From Kribbella flavida DSM 17836 (GTDB lineage Bacteria; Actinomycetota; Actinomycetes; Propionibacteriales; Kribbellaceae), in the NCBI RefSeq assembly GCF_000024345.1, contig NC_013729.1, positions 6,200,001 through 6,264,000 on the forward strand: a DNA stretch of 64,000 nt, read 5' to 3'. Below, one piece after another: positions 50,560-64,000 of the stretch. The notes below the pieces were generated by a model. It did not search any database. It was not told the DNA's origin and worked only from the letters and a program-made list of their open reading frames with translations. Within the stretch, counting starts at the first letter, position 1, and each line of letters opens with the position of its first letter. Both the position numbers and the translations under genes were made by a program.

Positions 50560-51036
50560 TCAGACCTGCTTCACGTACCGATGGCAGTCGACCGCGACCG
50601 GGCCGGACTCGGTGGAGGCAGGGTAGGCGAACGCGCCGTCGTCCTGCCAGCCGGAGCGTTCGTAGCAGCGCCGGGCCCGGGCGTTGCCGGTGGCAACTGC
50701 CAGCCAGGCGCGGGAGTGGCCGGCGGCCTTGACCTGTCGCTCCGCCTCGGCGAGCAACCTGCCGGCGACGCCGGAGCCGCGGTGGTCGCGGGAGACGTAG
50801 ACCTGCTCGACCTCGTCCCCGGCCACGATCACGAACCCGGCGACCCGGCCGTCGACGGCGGCCACGGTGGTGGCGGCGACGCGCTCGGCGGCCCGGGTGT
50901 GGAACGACTGCTCGGTGCGGACGGCGACGAGCTCGTCCGGGACGTGGCCCAGGTGACCGTCGCCCCAGCCGGCGTACCAGATGCAGGCGACGGCGTCCGC
51001 GTCGGCCGGTGCGGCGGGGCGCACGATCACGGTCAT
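50560..51036 (-). CDS. GNAT family N-acetyltransferase
   Basis: The 158-aa protein has VIVRPAAPADADAVACIWYA, the acetyl-CoA loop VYVSRDHRGSGVAGRLLAEA and TGNARARRCYERSGWQ. ATG 51036 is chosen; GTG 51045 adds three residues. It lies 17 bases after metH and just before the LAL gene, so it may be co-transcribed with both. Confidence 0.87.
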   Translation of the reverse strand: MTVIVRPAAPADADAVACIWYAGWGDGHLGHVPDELVAVRTEQSFHTRAAERVAATTVAAVDGRVAGFVIVAGDEVEQVYVSRDHRGSGVAGRLLAEAERQVKAAGHSRAWLAVATGNARARRCYERSGWQDDGAFAYPASTESGPVAVDCHRYVKQV

Positions 51037-51053
51037 ACGCCCCACCGTGCCAC

Positions 51054-54653
<3,600 letters not shown>

Positions 54654-54673
54654 CCTTGGCCTCCAGAAGATCT

Positions 54674-54749
54674 CCGGAGGCGCCCTTGCGGTCTGAACAT
54701 CGGGTCGAGCGTGGCGGGCCTCCGGCCCGTTGCAGCGCCTCTCGACCTG
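54674..54749 (-). promoter_or_regulatory. SAH (S-adenosylhomocysteine) riboswitch upstream of metH
   Basis: In the minus-strand leader, P1 is GGTCGAG (54747-54741) with CTCGACC (54709-54703). The conserved core AGGCGCTGCAACGG, the P2 hairpin GGGCC/GGCCC and GCCACGCTCG follow. The pseudoknot pairs GAGGCGC (54741-54735) with GCGCCTC (54683-54677) in seven perfect base pairs. This is the SAH riboswitch pattern, normally an ON switch for SAH recycling genes. A TAGCAT -10 box (54763-54758) precedes it by about 9 bases. Confidence 0.85.
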
Positions 54750-54857
54750 GATCCGCAATGCTACCGGCCGACCGGGGCACGGACGGAAATCGCTGCCCGA
54801 TGGGTGAGACAGGTGTCCAAGTCCGCCCAGTGCAGCTCTCGGCCGAACCGGACTCGA

Positions 54858-55790
54858 TCAGCACCCGCCGAGCCGGGCGGCGAGCTGGCGGGCGTGGCCG
54901 GCCAGCTCTGGTGGGGAGACGACCTCGAAGTCGAAGCCCAGCAGGGCGACGTACAGGAGCAGCTCGTCGAGAGAGTTGGAGCCTGTGCTGACCAGGCAGG
55001 TGGTTTCGTCGACGGGTTCCACGGTGCCGGTCGACGAGGCCAGCCGGTCCGCGACCTCCTGAGCGGGCGCGCTCATCCGGAAGACGCCCTGGTACCGGTA
55101 GGCGCCGGACGCGATGCCGGCGCCGCTGGCGGCCAAGTCGGGGACCTCGCGCGGGGTGAACCGCGGACCGGTCGGGATGCGCGGGGTGATCCGGTCGAGG
55201 CGGTAGGTGCGCCAGTCCTGCCGGTCGAGGTCCCACGCCACGAGGTACCAGCGGCGGCCGGTGTGGATCAGCCGATGCGGCTCGGTGGTTCGGACGCTCG
55301 CCGTACCGTCGTGGCTGCGGTAGTCGAAGCGCAGCCGCTGGTGATCCCGGCAGACAGCAGCCACGGCCAGCAGCACGTCCGGATCCACCGCAGCCCCCTG
55401 AGTAGCCGGTACGGCGACCGACTGCAGCAGGCGGACCCGATGCCGAAGCCTGGACGGCAAGACCTGTTCGAGCTTGGCCAGCGCGCGGACCGACGACTCC
55501 TCCAGCCCGGCCACTCCCCCGGCAGCCGACGCCCGCAGACCGATCGCGACCGCGACGGCCTCCTCGTCGTCCAGCAGCAGCGGCGGCAGCGCCGCTCCGG
55601 CGCCGAGCCGATAACCCGCCACTCCGGCGACAGCCTCGACCGGATAGCCGAGGTTGCGCAGCTTGTCGACGTCCCGCCGTACGGTCCGGACACCGACGCC
55701 GAGCTCACGCGCCAGCCCCGCTCCCGACCAGTCGCGGGGAGCCTGCAGCAGGGAGAGCAGTTTGAGCAGCCGTGCCGAGGTTTCCAACAT
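54858..55790 (-). CDS. WYL-domain transcriptional regulator
   Basis: The 310-aa protein has an N-terminal winged helix (LLKLLSLLQAPRDWSGAGLA, LGVGVRTVRRDVDKLRNLGY) and a WYL ligand domain (RLRFDYRSHDGTASVRTTEP, LIHTGRRWYLVAWDLDRQDW, RTYRLDRITP). A C-terminal WCX extension follows (LASSTGTVEPVDETTC). It is divergent from the epoxide hydrolase with a 41-bp dyad between them, so it probably regulates that enzyme and itself. Confidence 0.9.
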   Translation of the reverse strand: MLETSARLLKLLSLLQAPRDWSGAGLARELGVGVRTVRRDVDKLRNLGYPVEAVAGVAGYRLGAGAALPPLLLDDEEAVAVAIGLRASAAGGVAGLEESSVRALAKLEQVLPSRLRHRVRLLQSVAVPATQGAAVDPDVLLAVAAVCRDHQRLRFDYRSHDGTASVRTTEPHRLIHTGRRWYLVAWDLDRQDWRTYRLDRITPRIPTGPRFTPREVPDLAASGAGIASGAYRYQGVFRMSAPAQEVADRLASSTGTVEPVDETTCLVSTGSNSLDELLLYVALLGFDFEVVSPPELAGHARQLAARLGGC

Positions 55791-55800
55791 GGCCGAAGTC

Positions 55801-55841
55801 TGTCAGCAAGCTAGGACCGAAGCTGTCCTAACTGGCTGACA
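55801..55841. promoter_or_regulatory. 41-bp nested palindrome, probable WYL regulator operator
   Basis: The order is TGTCAGC (55801-55807), 4 bases, TAGGAC (55812-55817), a 7-base centre, GTCCTA (55825-55830), 4 bases, GCTGACA (55835-55841). Both arm pairs are perfect inverted repeats about the same centre (55821). It fills the 61-base gap between the two divergent start codons. Confidence 0.75.
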
Positions 55842-55851
55842 TTGTCGAAGC

Positions 55852-56994
55852 ATGATCACTCCGTTCCGCATCGACGTCCCGCAGGCCACTCTCGACGACC
55901 TCCGGCGCCGGCTCGACGACGCCCGGCTGCCCGCACCGCTTCCCGGCGACGGCTGGGACACCGGCGTCCCGGTGAGCTGGCTGAGCGACCTGGTCGACTA
56001 CTGGCGCACGCAGTACGACTGGCGCGCGATCGAGCAGCGCCTCAACGACATCCCGCAGTACACGACCGAGATCGACGGCCAGACCATTCACTTCCTGCAC
56101 GTGCGGTCGGCGGAGCCGGACGCGTTGCCGTTGCTGCTGACGCACGGCTGGCCCGGCTCGTTCGTCGAGTTCCTGAACCTGATCGGCCTGCTGACCGACC
56201 CCGTCGCGTACGGCGGGTCGGCGGCCGACGCGTTCCACGTGGTCGTCCCGTCGCTGCCCGGCTTCGGCTTCTCGACCCCGATCGTCGGCACGGACTGGGG
56301 TACCGAGCGGATCGCCCGGACCTGGGCCGAGTTGATGAACCGGCTCGGCTACGCCAAGTACGGCGTCCAGGGCGGCGACATCGGCGCGGCCGTCTCGCCG
56401 GAGGTCGGACGGGTGGACCCCGAGCACGTCGTCGGGGTGCACCTGAACGGGCCGGGCCCGCTGCCGCCGATGCCGCTGCCGGACGACGAGCTCGCGACGC
56501 TCACGCCGCTGGAGCAGGACCGGGTGGCGCGGATCAACGCCTTCATGGCGGAGGAGTTCGGCTACATCGCGATCCAGTCGACCCGGCCGCAGACCCTGGC
56601 CTACGGGCTGGTCGACTCCCCGGTCGGGCAGCTGGCCTGGATCATGGACAAGTTCCGCGAGTGGACGCATCCGCGGACCACCCTGCCGGACGCGCTGCTC
56701 GACCGGGACACCCTGCTGACGAACGTGATGATCTACTGGCTGACCGGCTCGGCCGGCTCCGCGGCGTACGTCGGCTACGCGCAGCAGGGCGGCTGGGGCC
56801 GGACGCCGGCGAACTCGGGCGTGCCGACCGGGGCCATCGTTTTCGCGCACGACGTCGGCATCCGCCGCTACACCGAGCGGGAGAACACCGTCACCCGCTG
56901 GACTGACGTCGACCGGGGCGGCCACTTCGCGGCCCTGGAGGAGCCAGAACTGCTGCTTACCGACGTCCGGGAGTTCTTCGCCGGGCTGCGATGA
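55852..56994 (+). CDS. Epoxide hydrolase (EHN-type alpha/beta hydrolase)
   Basis: The 380-aa protein has an N-terminal epoxide-hydrolase lid (ITPFRIDVPQATLDDLRRRL, WLSDLVDYWRTQYDWRAIEQ). The oxyanion region is LTHGWPGSFVEFL and the nucleophile Asp176 lies in VQGGDIGAAVS. A late His comes from the WTDVDRGGHFAALEEPE segment. It would convert epoxides to diols; the substrate is unknown. The WYL regulator is divergent. Confidence 0.92.
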   Translation: MITPFRIDVPQATLDDLRRRLDDARLPAPLPGDGWDTGVPVSWLSDLVDYWRTQYDWRAIEQRLNDIPQYTTEIDGQTIHFLHVRSAEPDALPLLLTHGWPGSFVEFLNLIGLLTDPVAYGGSAADAFHVVVPSLPGFGFSTPIVGTDWGTERIARTWAELMNRLGYAKYGVQGGDIGAAVSPEVGRVDPEHVVGVHLNGPGPLPPMPLPDDELATLTPLEQDRVARINAFMAEEFGYIAIQSTRPQTLAYGLVDSPVGQLAWIMDKFREWTHPRTTLPDALLDRDTLLTNVMIYWLTGSAGSAAYVGYAQQGGWGRTPANSGVPTGAIVFAHDVGIRRYTERENTVTRWTDVDRGGHFAALEEPELLLTDVREFFAGLR

Positions 56995-57027
56995 GGCGGG
57001 CCCGGCCGGGCCCGCCCGTTCACCGGA

Positions 57028-57435
57028 TCAGGCGCGTTCCAGAATGACGATCGGGATCTCGCGGTCGGTCCGGGTGGTGTAGGTGTCGTAGTCCGGCCAC
57101 ACCTCGACCATCTGCGGCCAGATCTTCGCCCGCTCCTCGGCGGTGGCGACGCGGGCCCGCGCGGCGAACCGGTCGCCCTTGATCTGCACCTTGACGTTCG
57201 GGTCGGCCAGCAGGTTGTGGTGCCAGGCCGGGTGCGACGGCGCACCTCCGTTGGAGGACACGATCGCGTAGCCGCCCTCGACCTCGCGGAAGATCAGCGG
57301 GTTCTTGCGCTGCTCGCCGGACTTGCGGCCGACCGTGGTGAGGATCAGGATCTTCGCGCCCTGATCGCCCCAGTCGTACCCGGTCTCGCCGTCGCTGTCC
57401 TCGTAGGCCTTCACGTGCTCGGCGCCGTACAACAC
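57028..57435 (-). CDS. Deazaflavin (F420)-dependent nitroreductase/quinone reductase family
   Basis: The 135-aa DUF385/Ddn-like protein has ILILTTVGRKSGEQRKNPLI, NGGAPSHPAWHHNLLADPNV and VWPDYDTYTTRTDREIPIVI. Members use F420H2 to reduce quinones or nitro compounds. The start GTG 57435 has AAGGAG upstream. Confidence 0.9.
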   Translation of the reverse strand: MLYGAEHVKAYEDSDGETGYDWGDQGAKILILTTVGRKSGEQRKNPLIFREVEGGYAIVSSNGGAPSHPAWHHNLLADPNVKVQIKGDRFAARARVATAEERAKIWPQMVEVWPDYDTYTTRTDREIPIVILERA

Positions 57436-57472
57436 TGGCTGTCTCCTTGACTCTGCGGTTATTCAAAATGCA

Positions 57473-57482
57473 ACGATATCGT
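57473..57482. promoter_or_regulatory. 10-bp palindrome upstream of the F420-dependent reductase
   Basis: ACGATATCGT is a perfect palindrome 38 bases upstream of the GTG. It shares its arms with the PadR dyad at 29309, so it may be a related operator, but a 10-bp palindrome is weak evidence. Confidence 0.3.
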
Positions 57483-57502
57483 CGCCGCCGGGATTCCCGC
57501 CC

Positions 57503-58411
57503 TCACCGGCGCGCCGGAACCGGCACCCGGGCGAGGTCGGCGGCGATCACCACGTCACCGTCGAACTCGGCCCGCGCCTCCTCCTCGAACAGCCGCATGT
57601 CGGTGTACCGCTGGGAGAAGTGGGTCAGCACCAACGTCCGGACGCCGCACTGCTGGGCGACCCGGGCCGCCTGCCGCGCGGTGAGATGGCCGAAGCGCCG
57701 GGCCAGCGTCGCCTCCGTGGACAGGTAGGTCGACTCGATCACCAGCAGGTCGGCGCCGTCGGCCAGCCGGAAGACGCCCTCGCACAACCGGGTGTCCATC
57801 ACGAACGCGAACCGCTGCCCGCGCCGCGGCTCGCTCACCTGCTCGACGGTCACCGTCCGCCCGTCGACGACCAGGGAGCCGGCCGCCTGCAACCGGCCGA
57901 CCGCCGGACCGCTCACCCCGTACGCCGCGAGCCGGTCGGGCAGCATCCGCCGCCCGTCGGGCTCGATCAGCTGGTACCCGAAGGCTTCGACGGGGTGTTC
58001 CAGCCGGCGGACCCACAACTGGCCGAACGGCCCGACCGACAACAGGCCCTCCTCGTCGATCGGCTCCTCGCGCAGTTCGGCCCGCTCGAAGAACGACGCG
58101 GCGTACCGGAGCCGGGTGAAGTACTGCTGCCCGGACGCCGGGTAGTGCGCGTGCACGGGATGCGGCACGCCGTCGAGCGACAGCCGCTGGACCACCCCCG
58201 GTACGCCGAGGCAGTGGTCGCCGTGGAAGTGGGTCACGCAGAGCCGGGTGACCGCCGTGGCCGGGACACCGGCGTACAGCATCTGCCGCTGGGTCCCCTC
58301 GCCGGGATCGAACAGGAACCCGTCGGAGTCCCAGCGCAGGAAGTAGCCGTTCTGGTTGCGTTCCCGGGAGGCCACCTGGCTTCCGGTGCCGAGCACAACG
58401 AGTTCACGCAC
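57503..58411 (-). CDS. rnz: Ribonuclease Z (tRNA 3' processing endonuclease)
   Basis: The 302-aa metallo-beta-lactamase fold enzyme has the N-terminus VRELVVLGTGSQVASRER, motif II THFHGDHCLGVPG, the exosite region NGVPHP-type VQRLSLDGVPHPV, and the later motifs FVMDTRLCEG and LVLTHFSQRY. It removes 3' trailers from tRNAs, useful here because the visible tRNAs lack encoded CCA. The start is taken as GTG 58411 because a TACTGT -10 box lies seven bases upstream (leaderless); GTG 58420 is the alternative. Confidence 0.92.
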   Translation of the reverse strand: MRELVVLGTGSQVASRERNQNGYFLRWDSDGFLFDPGEGTQRQMLYAGVPATAVTRLCVTHFHGDHCLGVPGVVQRLSLDGVPHPVHAHYPASGQQYFTRLRYAASFFERAELREEPIDEEGLLSVGPFGQLWVRRLEHPVEAFGYQLIEPDGRRMLPDRLAAYGVSGPAVGRLQAAGSLVVDGRTVTVEQVSEPRRGQRFAFVMDTRLCEGVFRLADGADLLVIESTYLSTEATLARRFGHLTARQAARVAQQCGVRTLVLTHFSQRYTDMRLFEEEARAEFDGDVVIAADLARVPVPARR

Positions 58412-58466
58412 GCGCTTCACAGTAGTGCCGGCCGCAACGCCACCCGGCCGATGTCCCCCGGCGGTG

Positions 58467-59459
58467 TCAGGCCAGCGCCGCCACCAGCGTGCTCGAGGAG
58501 ATGTTGCCGCCACAGGAGACGATCGCGACCCGCTGTCCCTCGAGCTCCGTACGCCGGGCCCGGGCCGCCGCGAACGCCATCGCCGCCGACCCCTCGACCA
58601 ACTGGTGCTCGGTGTCGATCACCGTCCGCAACGCGGCGCTGATCGCGTCCTCGCTGACCAGCACCCAGTCGTCGACCAGGTCCCGGCACAGGCCGAAGGT
58701 GATGCTGCCCGGCTCGACACTGCCGGCGGTCCCGTCGGACAGGGTGTGCCGGCCGTCGACCTGCACGATCTCACCGGCCTCGACGGAGGCGGCCATCGCC
58801 GCGTCCCCGGCCGGCGAGGCGCCGTACACCCTGATGCCCGGCCGGTGCTTCTTGAGCACGGACGCGACGCCGCTGACCAGCCCACCGCCGCCGACCGCGA
58901 CGACCACCGCGTCCAGCGCCCGGCCGCTCAGCTGCTCGAGGATCTCCACCCCGACCGTGCCCTGCCCGGCGACGATGTCCAGGTCGTTGTACGGCGAGAC
59001 GTAGGTCAGGCCGTGCTCGGCGGCGTACGCGCGGGCCTTCGGTTCCAGTACGCCGGAGTCGGTACCCTCGGCGCGGATCTCCAGCCCGAACCGGCGCAGC
59101 GCCGCGACCTTGCTGGGCGACGCGTTCTCCGGCAGGTACACGATGCCGCGACCGCCGAGTGCCGCCAGCGCGTTGCCGACACCAAGCGCGTGGTTGCCGG
59201 TCGAGGCGGTGACCACTCCCCGCGCCCGCTGCTCATCGGTCAGCGGGAGCAGCTTCGCCAGTGCGCCGCGCGCCTTGAACGAGCCGGTGCGCTGCTGGTG
59301 CTCGCACTTCACCAGCACCTCGGCCCGGAGCTCCTCGCTGAACGCGCCGAACCGCACCAGCGGCGTGACCGGCAGGTGCTGCCGCAGCCGCGGCGTGACC
59401 CGCTCCGACCGCGCCGCGACCTCGGCCGGGCTCGGTGCTTCAGTGGTCTGCTCGGACAT
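58467..59459 (-). CDS. Threonine/serine dehydratase-like PLP enzyme
   Basis: The 330-aa fold-type II PLP enzyme has the Schiff-base Lys62 in RTGSFKARGA, STGNHALGVGNALAAL, the glycine loop VVAVGGGGLVSGVASV and the C-terminal SCGGNISSSTLVAA. It would deaminate threonine or serine to keto acids. No regulatory ACT domain is present, so it is the catabolic type or a related racemase. ATG 59459 has GAGGGAG. Confidence 0.9.
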   Translation of the reverse strand: MSEQTTEAPSPAEVAARSERVTPRLRQHLPVTPLVRFGAFSEELRAEVLVKCEHQQRTGSFKARGALAKLLPLTDEQRARGVVTASTGNHALGVGNALAALGGRGIVYLPENASPSKVAALRRFGLEIRAEGTDSGVLEPKARAYAAEHGLTYVSPYNDLDIVAGQGTVGVEILEQLSGRALDAVVVAVGGGGLVSGVASVLKKHRPGIRVYGASPAGDAAMAASVEAGEIVQVDGRHTLSDGTAGSVEPGSITFGLCRDLVDDWVLVSEDAISAALRTVIDTEHQLVEGSAAMAFAAARARRTELEGQRVAIVSCGGNISSSTLVAALA

Positions 59460-59636
59460 TCCAGCTCCCTCACACCCGACGCCACGCTGGCTTCGCAGCG
59501 TACTCGGCGGCGATGACATGATCGATGCGTACTGCCGGGACCCTCGACGAGGTGAAGGAGCCGACGTGGCCGGAGCCAAGGCGCTCACCCTGCAGGTGGC
59601 GAGCCGGACGACGGCTCCGCGCGGCGAGGACCAGTG

Positions 59637-60683
59637 ATGGTCGATGCGCTGTGGACCGGCTACCGGTTGCGGGAGGTGGACGCCGACGGGTGGGCGACGT
59701 TCTGGCGGCTGGATCCGCGCGGCGAGGCGGTGGGGCTGCAGGACTGGTACGGGGATGCCGAGCGGCCGGGACACCGGTTGTGGTCGCGGGCGGCGACACC
59801 GGCGGGGGTCCGGGCGTCCTGGCGGACGACGGCGACGCGGGTGAGTCTGGAGCTGCGCGCTGCGCTGGACCTGTCCGGGAAGATCGCGCCGGTCGACTTC
59901 CTGGTCGACGGAGAACTGCATCGGCGGGTGGAGATCGAGCCCGGCGAACAGGTGGTCACGGCCCCGCTTCCGGGCCGTCCGGTCGAGCTGCAGATCTGGT
60001 TGCCGCAAGCCGGCGCGATCGGCGTACGCGCCGTCGCCTTCGACGCGGAAGACGGGTTCGCCGGGGACGGGACCACCGGCGCAGTTGCCGGGGAGCCGGC
60101 GGTGCCGCTGCCGCCGACGGGGCCGCGGTGGATCACGTACGGCAGCTCGATCACCCAGTGCACCGGGGCGTACGGGCCCTCCGAGACCTGGCCCGCCTTG
60201 GTGGCGCGGCGGCACGGATGGGACCTGGTGTCGCTCGGGTTCGCCGGGGAGTGCCAGCTCGATCCGGTGGCGGCCCGCACGATCCGGGACACCCCGGCGC
60301 GGCTGATCTCGCTCTGCCTGGGCATCAACGTGTACGGCGGCGCGACGTTCAGCGGGCGGACGCTGCCCGGGCAGGTGGAGTCGTTCCTGCGCACGGTCCG
60401 CGACGGGCATCCGCACACGCCGATGGTGGTGATCACCCCGCTCGTCGCTCCCGCGGTGGAGGGCCGGCCGAACGCGGTCGGCCTCACCCTCGACGACGTC
60501 CGCGCCTGCGTCGAGCTCGGCGCCCGCGCACTCGCCGACCCCGACCTCCAGCTGGTCGACGGCCGTACGATCCTCACCCCCGAGGAAGCCCACGCCCTGT
60601 ACGCCGACGACCTCCACCCCGGCCCCGACGGCTACCGCCTGCTCGCCGACCGCCTCGCCCCGCTGCTCACTCTCCCCCTCTGA
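59637..60683 (+). CDS. SGNH/GDSL-type hydrolase
   Basis: The 348-aa protein has an N-terminal beta-sandwich (about 1-155). An SGNH esterase domain follows, with the catalytic Ser in TYGSSITQCTG, block III ISLCLGINVYGGATF and the Asp/His block DDLHPGPDGYRLLADRL. This fits carbohydrate esterases of the CE2/TAP-like type. No signal peptide is visible, so it is probably cytoplasmic. ATG 59637 has GAGGA upstream; GTG 59634 is adjacent. Confidence 0.85.
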   Translation: MVDALWTGYRLREVDADGWATFWRLDPRGEAVGLQDWYGDAERPGHRLWSRAATPAGVRASWRTTATRVSLELRAALDLSGKIAPVDFLVDGELHRRVEIEPGEQVVTAPLPGRPVELQIWLPQAGAIGVRAVAFDAEDGFAGDGTTGAVAGEPAVPLPPTGPRWITYGSSITQCTGAYGPSETWPALVARRHGWDLVSLGFAGECQLDPVAARTIRDTPARLISLCLGINVYGGATFSGRTLPGQVESFLRTVRDGHPHTPMVVITPLVAPAVEGRPNAVGLTLDDVRACVELGARALADPDLQLVDGRTILTPEEAHALYADDLHPGPDGYRLLADRLAPLLTLPL

Positions 60684-60717
60684 CGGCCGCCCACCCGTCG
60701 GCTGCGTGAACAGCAAC

Positions 60718-60757
60718 GCGGGACCTCGGACAAGGCGTTCCCTGTCCGCGGTCCCGC
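60718..60757. terminator. Bidirectional terminator between hydrolase and glyS genes
   Basis: A 15-bp stem with one mismatch, gcgggacctcggaca (60718-60732) and tgtccgcggtcccgc (60743-60757), with a 10-base loop sits between two convergent genes. Confidence 0.75.
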
Positions 60758-60792
60758 GGTGGTGTTCACAGTCCTGCTGAGAGCGGTGTGCG

Positions 60793-63783
<2,991 letters not shown>

Positions 63784-64000
63784 GACAACAACCTCGTTCG
63801 GTGTCCGGGGATCTCGGGACCCCAGCGGCCGGGCACGCCACCGGGATCGGCCCCCGAAGTCTATTCGCCCCCACCCCGTCCCCGCGCCACCCGTCACCAC
63901 CCGACCACGCGCAGCACTTCCTTCCCCGCAGGAACGGCCGACGAACACGATCACGTCGGTGCTCCTTGCCGCCGCAACGTTGAGCACGGCCCAGCCGCCT
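63784..64000 (-). promoter_or_regulatory. glyS leader and promoter region
   Basis: Minus-strand TAGACT at 63863-63858 is a plausible -10 box, giving a leader of about 68 bases. No T-box (conserved GGTGG-type antiterminator bulge with specifier loop) is recognisable, and no coding sequence is convincing to the window end. Confidence 0.4.

Noticed and set aside
63784..63900. Possible T-box riboswitch before glyS
   Set aside because: No specifier loop or antiterminator consensus can be recognised; GC-rich GGTGG runs are expected by composition.

Overview
The window is high-GC actinobacterial DNA. GNAT, MFS, LuxR/LAL, WYL and GAF-ANTAR genes are dense, GTG starts are common, and several promoters place a TANNNT -10 box six or seven bases before the start codon. 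The SepX/GlpR-Glp locus, a fused glycyl-tRNA synthetase, a eukaryotic-type UDP-glucose pyrophosphorylase and a GH87-type glucanase together suggest a soil member of Propionibacteriales, most likely Kribbella or a close relative. The genus is an inference; the phylum is firm.

Layout. 1-900: end of a NarL-type two-component pair and tRNA-Ala(CGC). 1.0-7.3 kb: a conserved minus-strand cell-division/molybdopterin locus (UDP-glucose pyrophosphorylase, GNAT, Glp/MoeA, MoaC, MoaB, RimJ, SepX/GlpR), with 5-formyl-THF cyclo-ligase divergent from it. 7.4-18.9 kb: phosphotransferase, penicillin-acylase family protein, a large polytopic membrane protein, FmdB zinc ribbon, SAF-domain protein, MscL, an unannotated 46-aa acidic protein whose 3' end is tandemly repeated, and two lipoproteins. 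19-21.6 kb: a SigE-family sigma factor coupled to a META-domain membrane protein, then a secreted S1 protease. 21.6-25 kb: an eroded integrated element at tRNA-Arg(CCT), with a frameshifted integrase carrying a C-terminal GntR-type helix-turn-helix, a broken DUF4238-like gene and a secreted ricin-type lectin. 25-27.5 kb: a secreted protein divergent from an OmpR/histidine-kinase pair. 28-33.5 kb: small accessory genes, a PadR/DUF1707 operon with its operator, an LmeA-like protein preceded by a possible 10-codon leader, and a GlxA regulator. 33.5-37.9 kb: decayed genes followed by three intact GAF-ANTAR regulators and a CBS protein. 37.9-41.7 kb: a 1220-aa secreted GH87-type alpha-1,3-glucanase preceded by a phased CTTGCAG array. 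41.8-51 kb: methyltransferases, SDR/TetR pair with three operator copies, MFS exporter, LAL regulator. 51-64 kb: metH under an SAH riboswitch, WYL regulator/epoxide hydrolase pair sharing a 41-bp dyad, RNase Z, threonine dehydratase-like enzyme, SGNH hydrolase and glycyl-tRNA synthetase.

The strongest discovery leads are regulatory or architectural rather than a new defence or metabolic system. They are the MalR-like array before the glucanase, the 41-bp WYL dyad, the triple TetR operator, the possible leaderless leader ORF before the LmeA-like gene, the repeat that duplicates a gene's stop-codon region, and the Glp-SepX locus. No CRISPR array, complete prophage or intact insertion sequence was seen.
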